A stretch of DNA of 39,583 bases from Paraburkholderia guartelaensis (GTDB taxonomy: Bacteria; Pseudomonadota; Gammaproteobacteria; Burkholderiales; Burkholderiaceae), in the NCBI RefSeq assembly GCF_004353905.1, contig NZ_SMOD01000057.1, positions 1 through 39,583 on the forward strand, in the 5' to 3' direction. Numbering within the stretch: the first letter of the stretch is position 1; every line of letters begins with the position of its first letter. This document shows, one piece after another, positions 9,082 to 17,748 of this stretch. The notes beneath the pieces are model-generated. The model did not search any database. It worked only from the letters and a program-made list of their open reading frames with translations, and had not been told where the DNA came from. Position numbers and translations under genes: made by a program.

Positions 9082-10188
9082 TTATTCGCCGTGCTCGCCA
9101 AGCAAGGGCACGGCATCGTCTTCGTCCGGCAGGCCGAGCGAAAACTGCACCGGAAAGCGACATGCGATCGTTTGGTCCACCGCGAGCTTGCGCACCATGC
9201 CGCGCGCCTGTACGTGAGGATCGTCGAAAAGCTCGCGTGCATCGAGCACAGGCGAAACCGGCAGATCGAAGCGTTGCAAGGTCGCCATCCATTGCGCAAG
9301 CGGGCGCGTCGTAAAGATCCGTGCAAGCAGCGCGTTGACCTCGCGCTTTTGCTGCTGACGGCCCGCCCGGTTCGCGAAGCGCTCGTCCAGCAAGGCGGGG
9401 AAATCGCCGCCGATGGCCTCGCACAGGTTCAGCCAGAACTTGTTTTCGAGTATGCCAAGTGCGAGGTGGCGCCCGTCCTGCGTTTCAAAGAGATCGTTCT
9501 CCGGCATGACACCCGGCGACTCCAGTGGTCGCTCGACGTATTCGCGCGCCGTCCACGCCGCCGGCGCGGTCCACGCCATCACACAGTCGTGGATCGAAAC
9601 GTCGAGGTGCTGACCGTGCCCGCTCGCCCGTGCGCTGAAGATCGCCGCGGTCAGCCCGAGCGCGGCGTGGCTCGACGCGGCGTAGTCGGCAAGACGGATG
9701 CGTGGACGGCTCACCTTGTCGTCGACCTGCACCGGCACCGACCAGTAGCCGCCAAGCGCCAGAAAGTTCAGGTCATGGCCAGCCGCGGCAGCATAGGGAC
9801 CGGTCTGCCCGAACCCCGAGATCGAGCACATGACGAGACGCGGATTCACCTCGGCCAGCGTCGCGTAGTCGAGCCCGAGCCGCGCCATGACGCCGGGCCG
9901 GAAGCCCTCCACCAGCGCGTCGGCATCACGGATCAATTCGATAAAGGCCGCTTTGCCGGCCGGCGTTTTCAGATCTAGCGCCACCGACCGCTTGCCGCGA
10001 TTGAGCTGCGCGAAGAGCTGAGGACTGAGCAGGCGTGTGGGGTCACCGGTTCCTGGCGGCTCGACTTTCACGACGTCGGCGCCGAGCTGTCTGAGCAGCG
10101 AAGTCGCATGCGGACCGGGCAGCAACTGACTTGCGTCCACGATTTTCACGCCGCTCAGGCAGGACCATTCTGGTTTCGTGTGTGCCAT
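9082..10188 (-). CDS. CaiB/BaiF-type (family III) CoA transferase
   Basis: About 368 residues from MAHTKPEWSCLSG. Moves CoA between carboxylic acids via an aspartyl-CoA thioester. Visible family blocks: GVKIVDASQLLPGPHATSLL, LGADVVKVEPPGTGDPTR, NRGKRSVALDLKTPAG, DALVEGFRPGVMARLGLDY, and RIRLADYAASSHAALG, in which the Asp is the expected catalytic nucleophile. The in-frame extension upstream of 10188 overlaps the end of the preceding gene and was left out. The gene is 31 bases after the dehydrogenase-like gene and 38 bases before the MFS gene, consistent with one operon for uptake, CoA activation and oxidation of an organic acid. Confidence 0.9.
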   Translation of the reverse strand: MAHTKPEWSCLSGVKIVDASQLLPGPHATSLLRQLGADVVKVEPPGTGDPTRLLSPQLFAQLNRGKRSVALDLKTPAGKAAFIELIRDADALVEGFRPGVMARLGLDYATLAEVNPRLVMCSISGFGQTGPYAAAAGHDLNFLALGGYWSVPVQVDDKVSRPRIRLADYAASSHAALGLTAAIFSARASGHGQHLDVSIHDCVMAWTAPAAWTAREYVERPLESPGVMPENDLFETQDGRHLALGILENKFWLNLCEAIGGDFPALLDERFANRAGRQQQKREVNALLARIFTTRPLAQWMATLQRFDLPVSPVLDARELFDDPHVQARGMVRKLAVDQTIACRFPVQFSLGLPDEDDAVPLLGEHGE

Positions 10189-10219
10189 GATTCCAATTCT
10201 TCGCGAAGAGGTTGCGCGA

Positions 10220-11503
10220 TCATCTTCCCGCCTGAGCGGGCTCAAGAATGGCCCGGGCGATCGTGTTGCGCTGGATTTCGCTCGTGCCCGTGAACACGCG
10301 GAACATGCGCAGCTTGCGGAAGGTCTGCTCGATCGGATGGTGACGCGTCACGCCGACGTTGCCGTGTATCTGCACCGCCTTGTCCGCCACTTCGAAGGAA
10401 CGCTCCGAGATAAACAGCTTGCAGGCCGCACCCATCATGCGCAGGTCGGCGCCGGCGTCGGCTAGCATGGCCGTTTGCGCAATCATGCTCTCGCAGGCCC
10501 ACAGCGAAGCCGCCATATCGGCGAGCATGTGCTGGATCGCCTGAAAACGCGCGATCGGCCCGCCGAACTGCCGGCGCTCGCGCGCATAGTCGAGCGAGGC
10601 CAGATAGGCGGATGTAGCGAGGCCGAGCATGGTCGGGCAATGCAGCAGGCGGTTCACGTTGATGCGCGACATGCCGAGCCTGAAACCGTTGCCCTCGCCG
10701 CCGAACACGTTCGTGCGTGGCACGCACACGTTATCGAAGCGGATGTCCGCGTCGATATGCTGGCCCGACATTGGCACGTAGCGCTGCTCGACCGTCACGC
10801 CCGGCAGATCGAGGTCGATGAGCACAGCCGTGATCGCGGGCGGGTTCGCGGCAGCGTCCGTCACGCACATGACGATCGCGAAGTCCGCAAACGGCGCGCC
10901 GCTGATGTAGTGCTTCACGCCGTTGATGACCAGCTCATCGCCCTGAGCAACGGCGGTCGTCGTGATGCTTTGCGCGTCGCCCTGCTTCAGGGCAACCAGA
11001 TTGCCCATCAGGACGAGCGTCCTGAAACCCTTCCTGTGGTACTCACCCAGCATGTATTCGGTCAGGCCATCCCGGTCCTGTAACGCGGCAGAACTGATCT
11101 TGCCTTTCATTTCGTTGAAGGCCTGGATGTAGTCCTGCCAGTTCTGGTCGAGCTCGGCGAACGTCGCCTTCCCTTTGTCGGTATAGACGAGAGGCTCTGC
11201 CTGGTTGAGGTGTTCGCGCGCCTGGGCCAGGGCTTTATCGGCCTGGTCCAGCGAGCCAGCCCGTTGCTCGGCCGTTGTGGCCAGAACCGCATTACGCAGA
11301 TAGGTTCCGACTCGCAGTACGTCCGCATTAGCCTGCTGGATCAGGTTCAGTCCAACAAGATCCTGCCGATACGTCTTGTCTGCATTTGCGCTGATTTGCG
11401 CCATATTGCGCAGACCGATACCGCTGACGGCAGCGCTGATGGCCGAAACCAGGATGAAAGCACTGATCAGTCTGGTGCCGAGTTTCATGTTGCCGATATT
11501 CAT
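10220..11503 (-). CDS. Chimera: chemoreceptor (MCP) N-terminus fused in frame to acyl-CoA dehydrogenase C-terminus
   Basis: A continuous 427-codon frame made of two unrelated parts. Residues 1 to about 177 are a methyl-accepting chemotaxis protein: cytoplasmic MKLGTRL, TM1 (about 12-30) and a four-helix-bundle ligand domain, but TM2, HAMP and the signalling hairpin are missing. From about residue 180 the sequence is the middle and C-terminal part of an acyl-CoA dehydrogenase: TTTAVAQGDELVINGVKHYISG, ARERRQFGGPIARFQAIQHMLADM, QIHGNVGVTRHHPIEQTFRKLRM and the ending GTSEIQRNTIARAIL. The dehydrogenase N-terminal helical domain is absent. The junction is near 10955-10985. As drawn, TM1 would send the dehydrogenase part to the periplasm, so activity is unlikely. 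Best read as the scar of a deletion joining two same-strand genes, or an assembly join. Confidence 0.85.
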   Translation of the reverse strand: MNIGNMKLGTRLISAFILVSAISAAVSGIGLRNMAQISANADKTYRQDLVGLNLIQQANADVLRVGTYLRNAVLATTAEQRAGSLDQADKALAQAREHLNQAEPLVYTDKGKATFAELDQNWQDYIQAFNEMKGKISSAALQDRDGLTEYMLGEYHRKGFRTLVLMGNLVALKQGDAQSITTTAVAQGDELVINGVKHYISGAPFADFAIVMCVTDAAANPPAITAVLIDLDLPGVTVEQRYVPMSGQHIDADIRFDNVCVPRTNVFGGEGNGFRLGMSRINVNRLLHCPTMLGLATSAYLASLDYARERRQFGGPIARFQAIQHMLADMAASLWACESMIAQTAMLADAGADLRMMGAACKLFISERSFEVADKAVQIHGNVGVTRHHPIEQTFRKLRMFRVFTGTSEIQRNTIARAILEPAQAGR

Positions 11504-12045
11504 AGTTCACTTTGGTCAGGACGAAAGAACCAGAACGGATAAGCGGGTTCGTGCACAGTTCGACGCGGCATCAATCCCGAAACGCCCGGCAACCCTGCAT
11601 CGATTCAACGAACACCTGCAAGTCCTGCAAGCCAGGTTTCATGGTTCGATGGATCGCTCGCACCCGGCCATGCCTGGACGGGAATAGCGCAGTACCTGAC
11701 TGGTTATCGGCGGCATGATTTATTTCTTCATACAAATAACTCATTCATCGGCGAGAATTTTTTTACAACGGCGTAAGGGTCTTTGGAACTGCCAGCCTCG
11801 ACCGATTCAGCTGTGCACAGACATGGTGCGCGCGTTGACGTTGTCGATGGTTTACATGCAAGCGCGCCGGCCTGACCCGCCCGGTTCGGAGCTACTCCGC
11901 GCAGGGTAGGCAGAGAGTACAACTAACAGAAATGCCAGCCGGCTACGGTAGTTGAGGCGAGGCAGGTAGCGATGGTCGCGAACACGATCCAGCATCAGCA
12001 CGTACACCCGGTCTTTCCGATCTTCACCGTACTCGGAAGGGCACC
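11504..12045. other. Intergenic region between chimeric gene and RidA-like gene
   Basis: About 540 bases with no convincing gene. It holds the candidate sigma-28 element and AT-rich stretches near 11715-11770, consistent with divergent promoters for the chimeric gene (-) and the RidA-like gene (+). The open frames on both strands lack ribosome sites and family features. Confidence 0.5.
11704..11711 (-). promoter_or_regulatory. Candidate sigma-28 -10 element (GCCGATAA) upstream of the chimeric gene
   Basis: On the minus strand GCCGATAA matches the flagellar sigma-28 -10 consensus exactly, about 200 bases before the chemoreceptor start. The -35 side is only approximate (TGAA 15 bases upstream). 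Chemoreceptor genes are commonly transcribed by sigma-28, so this fits the N-terminal half being a former motility gene. Confidence 0.4.
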
Positions 12046-12573
12046 ATGACAAGGGATGAAAAATTTCCGCGCCTCGCAGCTGAAGCTGGTTTTGATCCGC
12101 TCGACGAAATAAAGGCAGGTGGAAATTACGCAACCGTCCTGATTGACCGTAACGACGCTTACGTCGCGGGCCAGATTCCGCGTGTTCGCGACGTCGTGCG
12201 CTTCACGGGTATTGCAGGAGCGGACATTTCGCTGGACGAAGCACGTCGCGCAGCTGCGATATCGACACTTCGAGCGCTATAGCTGATATTCAGGCAGTGC
12301 GGGACGCTCGACGTGATAGACGCCGTACTGCGCATCAATGTCATTGTACGCAGTGCGCCTGACTTTACGATGCAAAGCGAAGTCGCCGATGGCGCGTCCG
12401 ACGTGCTTTGTGCGGTTCCTGGCGACGCTGGCGTGCACACGCGAACGTCTGTTGGCGTTTTGCAATTACCGAAGGGCGCTTCTGTGGAAGTGGATTTTGC
12501 TTTCAGGCTGCGGCCGGTACAGCGCCGTCCGACTGAGGAAGTGCCCCGAGATCGCAGAGCCTTTCTGCCATAA
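12046..12573 (+). pseudogene. RidA/YjgF-family protein gene interrupted by an in-frame amber codon
   Basis: RidA proteins hydrolyse reactive enamine/imine intermediates. The frame starts at ATG 12046 (GGAAGG upstream) and shows the family blocks AGGNYATVLIDRNDAYVAGQIPRV, FTGIAGADISLDEARRAAAISTLRAL, then TAG at 12280-12282. The same frame continues with LIFRQCGTLDVIDAVLRINVIV, SAPDFTMQSEVADGASDVL, and GVHTRTSVGVLQLPKGASVEVDFAF, which is the rest of a RidA domain with correct spacing. The TAG stands where a single residue is expected. After VEVDFAFRL, where family members stop, the frame runs on for about 20 arginine/proline-rich residues, suggesting the original 3' end is also lost. Probably non-functional. 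Confidence 0.8.
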
Positions 12574-12795
12574 ACGCGTTTGCTGGGTTCCGCACACGAG
12601 GAAACGAGAGTCGTGCCCGACATTGGCGTAGGTGATTGAAGCCTGGCCGCACAGACTGCGCCAGTCTTGCCCCATCCCTGGTAGCGAACATCCCTGATCA
12701 CGGTCGCCAGCGGCCGGCACGCTCGTCTGGAATCCTAACCTCATCACATATCCAGCGGCGACGTTCCTCAGCAAGGCGGCCTGCGCGTGTCGTCT

Positions 12796-13536
12796 TTATC
12801 CAACCACCCGCGCCTCAAGCCCGCTGCGCACTGCCAGATCGAAACGCTCCGGGCGAATATGGAACACTGTCGCCTCGCACGCGCGCCCGTCAGCAAGTCG
12901 CGAGGTCCGGCGCAGCACGAGCAACGGCGCGCGCGGCGACACTTCCAGATACTCGGCAATATCGGTCGCAGCCGCGACCGCCGTCACGATCATGTCCGCA
13001 TCGACGATATGCCAGCCCGGCAACCGTTCTAGCATCTCGTACGAGGGAAGGATTTGCGCCTCCTCGCGCGAGATGACGCTTGCCTCGGGTAGCAGGCAGG
13101 TCTGCGCGAGCGCGACAGGCGCGCCATCGACGCGGTGCAGCCGTTCGAGGTACACGCATTGCGTGACATCACCCGCGAAAGTCTCGCGCAGGCCAGGCGG
13201 TACAGCGCACGTTTCCATGCGCAGCAGTTCCATGCTGGCCCGCGCACCCTGCGCCGCCAGCGAGTCGTAAAAGCCGCGCAATACGTCGAGCCGGTGCTGC
13301 AAGCGCCTGTGCTTCACGAACGTGCCCTTGCCCTGCTTGCGCTCCACCACGTGCGCTTCCACCAGACGGCCGAGCGCCAGCCGGACCGTCACGCGGCTCA
13401 CGTCAAAGCGATCGCTGAGTTCGGCTTCCGACGGAAGCTTGCCCGACGTCTCATAGACGCCCTGCCCGATTTCCTGCTCAAGTGTCGTCGCGATCTGCTC
13501 ATAAAGCGACGTCACGTCTTCCCGCACCAGCGTCAT
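12796..13536 (-). CDS. GntR-family transcriptional regulator with UTRA domain (HutC subfamily)
   Basis: 246 residues. The N-terminal winged helix (about 8-75) contains LYEQIATTLEQEI, GKLPSEAELSDRFDVSRVTVRLAL and the wing GKGTFVKHRR. The C-terminal UTRA ligand domain (about 95-240) includes VYLERLHRVDGAPVALAQTCLLPE and PLLVLRRTSRLADGRACE. GAGGA lies upstream of the ATG. It is divergent from the DASS transporter gene with 161 bases between, and that gap contains nested AT-rich palindromes that could be its operator. It likely represses the transporter and the DUF3604 gene until a substrate-derived ligand binds. Confidence 0.92.
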   Translation of the reverse strand: MTLVREDVTSLYEQIATTLEQEIGQGVYETSGKLPSEAELSDRFDVSRVTVRLALGRLVEAHVVERKQGKGTFVKHRRLQHRLDVLRGFYDSLAAQGARASMELLRMETCAVPPGLRETFAGDVTQCVYLERLHRVDGAPVALAQTCLLPEASVISREEAQILPSYEMLERLPGWHIVDADMIVTAVAAATDIAEYLEVSPRAPLLVLRRTSRLADGRACEATVFHIRPERFDLAVRSGLEARVVG

Positions 13537-13617
13537 CGATCTTCCTCGCTGCGGTCGCGTCGTGCCTTATGCGCGATTCGCGATACCGATATGAAAAGCA
13601 ATTGGATAGCCCAACTT

Positions 13618-13633
13618 GTATTAATACGTATTA
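13618..13633. promoter_or_regulatory. Overlapping palindromes in the GntR-transporter gap, candidate operator
   Basis: GTATTAATAC (13618-13627) and TAATACGTATTA (13622-13633) are each perfect palindromes and overlap by six bases. They lie midway between the divergent GntR regulator and transporter starts. HutC-type GntR proteins bind short AT-rich dyads of this kind, so autoregulation and control of the transporter is the likely role. Confidence 0.5.
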
Positions 13634-13697
13634 TGCCATCCTGAACCGCGAATAATCGCGGCATTTGCTCGAATAACGAACGCAGGAAAACACAACC

Positions 13698-15263
13698 GTG
13701 ACAGACAGGATCCTCGAGGCGCCGCCGCTCGAGCGCCCACCCCATGCTGAAGAGGCCCTCCATGCCCGAGAAGCTGTCCCTGCAGGTGCTCGCGGCCACG
13801 CCGGCCCGCGCAGCGCTACCGCGCTCCTTCGTGCCCGCGTCGGCTTCATGGCCGCGTGGATCGTCTTCATCGCACTTGCGTGGCTCTTGCCGATACCCAC
13901 CGGTCTCAGCGCGTCCGGCAAGGCCACGCTCGCCGTGGTCGCATGGGTCGCAATCGTCTGGGTGACCGAGGCCATTCCCGTTGGCGTGAGCGGCATACTG
14001 ATACCGATGCTGCTTGTGCTTTCACATGCGAGTCCGGGTTTTCCGAAGGCCGCAAGCGGTTTTGCGGCGCCCGTCGTGTTCCTCTGCCTCGCGGCGTTCC
14101 TGTTTTCGGCGATCATGCAGGCAAGCGGCCTCGACCGCCGAATTGCACTGGCGCTGCTCGAGCGCCTGAAGGTACGCACCGCCAACGGCGTGATCTGGGC
14201 GATGTTCGCCGTCAACTTCGTCTTGTCGATGGTCGTGCCTGCAGCGAATGCGCGCTCGGCCGCGCTGCTGCCGGTCACCAACGGCATTGTTCACTTGTTC
14301 GGCGATTCACCGCGCGAGCGCGCCGCGAAAAAGGCCATCGTGATCCAGTCGCTCGTCTACGGGGCGATGATCAGTGGCATGTGCATTCTCACGGCACATC
14401 TGCCGAACATGGTCGTGTCAGGCCTGCTCGAAAAACAGCTCGGCATCCATATTTCATACTTCACGTGGTTCAAGCTCCAGTGGCCGTATCTGGGCATGTT
14501 CGCGATCACGCAGTGCTGGGTCCAGTACTACTTCCGTTCGCGCGCCGTGCAGATTCCTGGCGGACGCGCCGCCATCACGACGATGCGTCGCACACTCCCG
14601 CCAGCCTCGCACAATGACTGGCTGGTGCTCGCACTGTTCGCTTGCGTGGCGGTCTTGTGGGCGACGGAGCCACTGCATCATCTGTCGTCGGAAATCGTCG
14701 CGCTGATCGCGCTTGCCATCCTGTTTGCGCCGGGCGTGCTGCGCTTCGGCTGGGCCGAAGTCGAGCAGCGCACAATCTGGGGCACACTGTTTCTGCTCGC
14801 GGGCGCGCTCTCGCTGTCCGCGGCGATCAGTTCGTCGGGGCTCGCGCAATGGGCCGCCGATCACATCTACCTCGTCGCGCACGGTCATGGCTGGTGGCTC
14901 GCCATTGGCATCGTCATGGTCGGCACGCACATTATCCGTATCGGCATGCTGTCTAACGTCGCCGCTGTCACCATGATCGCGCCGATCGCGCTCGCCCTCG
15001 CTCCGCGCCTTGGGCTGCATCCGGTCGCTTTCACGATGCTGGTCAGCGACACCGACAGCTTTGCCTACCTGCTGCCCACGCAGATCACGGCAGGCGTGAT
15101 TGCCTACAGCAGCGGCGCCTTCACGACCGCCGATTACGCCCGCGTCGGCGTGGTCTCGGTGCTGATCGCGATCCTCTATGGGCTATGCGTGATCGCACCG
15201 TGGTATGCGTTCATGGGCGTGCCTGTGTGGGACGCATCTGCAGCCTGGCCGTTCGCGCATTGA
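13698..15263 (+). CDS. DASS (SLC13-type) anion/dicarboxylate transporter
   Basis: 521 residues with about 12 hydrophobic segments. Family features are WITEAIPVGVSGILIP-like sequence (VTEAIPVGVSGILIPMLL), the helix GVIWAMFAVNFVLSMVVPAANARSAALLPV, and the repeat-related ILTAHLPNMVVSGLL and IRIGMLSNVAAVTMIAPIALALA, equivalent to the sodium/carboxylate-binding SNT loops. The hydrophilic first 45 residues are unusual. The GTG at 13698 has a poorly placed AGGAAA, and Met51 is an alternative start. Divergent from the GntR gene and 67 bases before the DUF3604 gene, with which it is probably co-transcribed. Confidence 0.88.
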   Translation: MTDRILEAPPLERPPHAEEALHAREAVPAGARGHAGPRSATALLRARVGFMAAWIVFIALAWLLPIPTGLSASGKATLAVVAWVAIVWVTEAIPVGVSGILIPMLLVLSHASPGFPKAASGFAAPVVFLCLAAFLFSAIMQASGLDRRIALALLERLKVRTANGVIWAMFAVNFVLSMVVPAANARSAALLPVTNGIVHLFGDSPRERAAKKAIVIQSLVYGAMISGMCILTAHLPNMVVSGLLEKQLGIHISYFTWFKLQWPYLGMFAITQCWVQYYFRSRAVQIPGGRAAITTMRRTLPPASHNDWLVLALFACVAVLWATEPLHHLSSEIVALIALAILFAPGVLRFGWAEVEQRTIWGTLFLLAGALSLSAAISSSGLAQWAADHIYLVAHGHGWWLAIGIVMVGTHIIRIGMLSNVAAVTMIAPIALALAPRLGLHPVAFTMLVSDTDSFAYLLPTQITAGVIAYSSGAFTTADYARVGVVSVLIAILYGLCVIAPWYAFMGVPVWDASAAWPFAH

Positions 15264-15330
15264 TACCCGCACGCACACGCCTCGCAGGCTTCGCGCAATC
15301 TCTTCCCCGCCTTAACGATAGCCATCCGAC

Positions 15331-17748
15331 ATGAACGAATCGAATGAAACCTGTGTGCACGCCCGCGCGCGTGCCCTGCGCGAGCGCCTCGGCGATCACG
15401 TTGCCCCGGCCGGCCTCTATGAGCAACTGAAACAGCGCCCCTTCGCCGGCAGCGTGCGCTGCAGTGTTTCCCGACTTGAGGCGGGCAGCTGGGCCGAGGT
15501 CGTGCTCGACTATGAAGTCGGCTCATCGGGCATTGCCGATGGCGGGTGGCTGAAGGCGACGTTCAAGTTTTACTCGGACTGGGCGCTCTTCCAGACGAGC
15601 GACCCCACCGCCGCGAACTACATCAGCGCCGAATATCACGCGGCGCCGCTCGTACCGGGCCAGAGTCCCGCCACCGTGCAGGCGCTCAATGTGCGTTTTG
15701 ACCAGAAAGGCCACGAGCGGCCGTACCAGAAAGCCGTGATCGTCGATGTCGTCGATGGGTATCTGAACGCGGGCGACCGCATCGTGATCCGTCTTGGCGA
15801 TCGCCGACGTGGTCCCGGCACGCGCATCCAGACCTTTGCCGAAGACAATTTCCGCTTCCGCCTCTACGTCGATCCGCTGGGCACATCGCGCTTCGTTGCG
15901 GTGCCTGGCGACATTGCCATCGACATCCATCCGGGCGACCCTGCGGATGTGCTGCTCAACGGGCCGCGCTTCGTGCAGCCCGGCGAAGCCACTGCGTTTC
16001 GCCTTGTGTTGCAGGATCGCTGGGGCAACGCGTGCCGCGAGCTGGGCGCGAACGCGCAGCCCGCAATCGCCAGTGTGGTCGCCCGCGACGCAGAAGGCGC
16101 AACGGTCTATCAGCGCGAGCACGCATTCCCGGCGCAGGGATTCGCGACACTCGCGCTCGACGATCTGCCAACGGACCGCGGCACGCTGTACATCGTCGCA
16201 GACGTGCCCGCCCGACCGGATATCCGCGCAGCCGTGGCCTGGCTCACGGTCGACGCCGCATTGCCCGCCCCACGCGCGCTCTATGCCGATCTTCACGTGC
16301 ATGCGCACGACACGGTCGGCACCAACAGTCCCGCATACAACGCGCAGTACGCGCGCGATATTGGTGGGATCGATATCCTCGGCTATACGGCCAACGATTT
16401 CCAGATCACGGATGAGAACTGGCAACTGGGTGTTGAGGCCGTCGAACGCTTCAACGAACCAGGCCGCTTCGTTGTCTATCCCGTACAGGAATGGTGCGGA
16501 AGCTCGACGGCGGGCGGCGACCACAACGTCGTATTTCTCGGCGACGAACGTCCCGGCTTTCCGTACAACGCGCGCGGCGAGCACAACCGCACACTCGTGT
16601 GGAACGAGGACATGAAAGGCAACGCGGTGAAACTCGGCCGCTGGCCCGTCGAGGAGCTATGGGATGCGTATGTCGACGACGCCGGACATCATCTCGTCAT
16701 GCCACACGTCGGAGGGCGGCGCTACATTCCGGACTGGCACCATCCGGAGCTCGAACGGCTCGTCGAAATCGCTTCGACCTGGGGTCACTTCGGCTGGCTC
16801 TACCAGGACGTCATCGCGCGGGGCTACCAGCTTGGCGTGGCTGCGAGCGGCGACGAACATCGCGGACGTCCCGGCGGCGGCGCGCCGGGCGTGCAGGTCT
16901 TCGGCGTACATGGCGGACTCACGGGCGTGCTTGCCGATACGCTCGACCGGCGCACGGTCGGCCAGGCCTTACGTGCACGCCGCACGTGGGCGACAACAGG
17001 CGAACACAGCGCGCTGCTCGTGCGCAGCGGCGATCACTGGCAAGGCGACGCGTTCACGCAGCGCGGCCCTGCCACGCTCGAATACCGCCTGCTTGGACGC
17101 GCCGGCTGGGAATATGTGGCTGCCTACGATCACAGCGGCCTGATATGGGAGCGCAACCTGCATGAGGAACTCGGCTATGCGGAGCGTCTGATCCGCGTGC
17201 GCTGGGGCGGCGCACGCATTCGGGACCGGTATCGCTGGGCGGCGTGGCGGGGCCGCATCCGCATTCTCAACGGCACGATTCATAACTTCGGTTCTCACGG
17301 CTTCGAACACGTCGAGGAATCCGCGTGGCGTACCGGCGCAACCGATATCGAATTCAGCAGCGACACGTATGGTGACGCGGACAGCATCGAAATCGACGTG
17401 AGCAATCTCGCCGCGGCGACAATCGTGATCGAAGGGACGATCGACGGATTCGTTAAGGTCGGCGATCCGCGCGCAGGCAATCCGTTCGCGCATGCGCCAG
17501 TGTTTCGCTTCGAGATCAACGGCGCAGAACTGCTTGCGCGGGGCAGCGCAACACATGCACTCGGCGGCACGGAATTGTTCGTCGCGGTCGAACGACTGAC
17601 CGACAGGCCATTACCGGTCGATCTGGCGGGCAGCGTCGAGGTTGCCGCGCAGAATGCGTCATTTGGCTTTCGTCCGGTGTACTTCTTCGGGCGGCAGCGT
17701 GACGACAGCAAGGTGTGGTCGTCGTCGCAGTTCATTACCTTTGAATAA
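15331..17748 (+). CDS. DUF3604-family PHP-like metal-dependent hydrolase
   Basis: 805 residues, cytoplasmic (no signal peptide). The N-terminal half (about 40-310) looks like beta-rich domains. From about residue 320 comes the PHP-like core: ALYADLHVHAHDTVGTNSP, EWCGSSTAGGDHNVVFLGD, HHLVMPHVGGRRYIPDWHHPEL and GVAASGDEHRGRPGGG. These His/Asp/Glu-rich blocks are the metal ligands of the fold and match the DUF3604 pattern DLHxH...T.GTNS. The C-terminal part (about 560-805) is again beta-rich. The reaction is unknown; neighbours suggest hydrolysis of the acid brought in by the upstream DASS transporter. There is no strong ribosome site and the gap to the transporter is 67 bases. Confidence 0.8.
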   Translation: MNESNETCVHARARALRERLGDHVAPAGLYEQLKQRPFAGSVRCSVSRLEAGSWAEVVLDYEVGSSGIADGGWLKATFKFYSDWALFQTSDPTAANYISAEYHAAPLVPGQSPATVQALNVRFDQKGHERPYQKAVIVDVVDGYLNAGDRIVIRLGDRRRGPGTRIQTFAEDNFRFRLYVDPLGTSRFVAVPGDIAIDIHPGDPADVLLNGPRFVQPGEATAFRLVLQDRWGNACRELGANAQPAIASVVARDAEGATVYQREHAFPAQGFATLALDDLPTDRGTLYIVADVPARPDIRAAVAWLTVDAALPAPRALYADLHVHAHDTVGTNSPAYNAQYARDIGGIDILGYTANDFQITDENWQLGVEAVERFNEPGRFVVYPVQEWCGSSTAGGDHNVVFLGDERPGFPYNARGEHNRTLVWNEDMKGNAVKLGRWPVEELWDAYVDDAGHHLVMPHVGGRRYIPDWHHPELERLVEIASTWGHFGWLYQDVIARGYQLGVAASGDEHRGRPGGGAPGVQVFGVHGGLTGVLADTLDRRTVGQALRARRTWATTGEHSALLVRSGDHWQGDAFTQRGPATLEYRLLGRAGWEYVAAYDHSGLIWERNLHEELGYAERLIRVRWGGARIRDRYRWAAWRGRIRILNGTIHNFGSHGFEHVEESAWRTGATDIEFSSDTYGDADSIEIDVSNLAAATIVIEGTIDGFVKVGDPRAGNPFAHAPVFRFEINGAELLARGSATHALGGTELFVAVERLTDRPLPVDLAGSVEVAAQNASFGFRPVYFFGRQRDDSKVWSSSQFITFE

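Noticed and set aside
9044..9424. Upstream extension of the MFS reading frame
   Set aside because: It lies over the CoA transferase gene in another frame, is Arg-rich, and a GTG with a well-spaced ribosome site exists at 9043.
5281..12282. Amber codon reassignment or a dedicated suppressor system
   Set aside because: Several intact genes here end in TAG, no tRNA gene is in the window, and two ordinary nonsense mutations explain the data more simply.
12466..12774. 102-codon minus-strand ORF between the RidA-like and GntR genes
   Set aside because: Cys/Arg/Ser-rich translation, no ribosome site, and overlap with the 3' end of the RidA frame.
15523..16584. 353-codon minus-strand frame inside the DUF3604 gene
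   Set aside because: Low-complexity Arg/Ala/Asp shadow; the plus strand encodes recognisable metal-ligand motifs.
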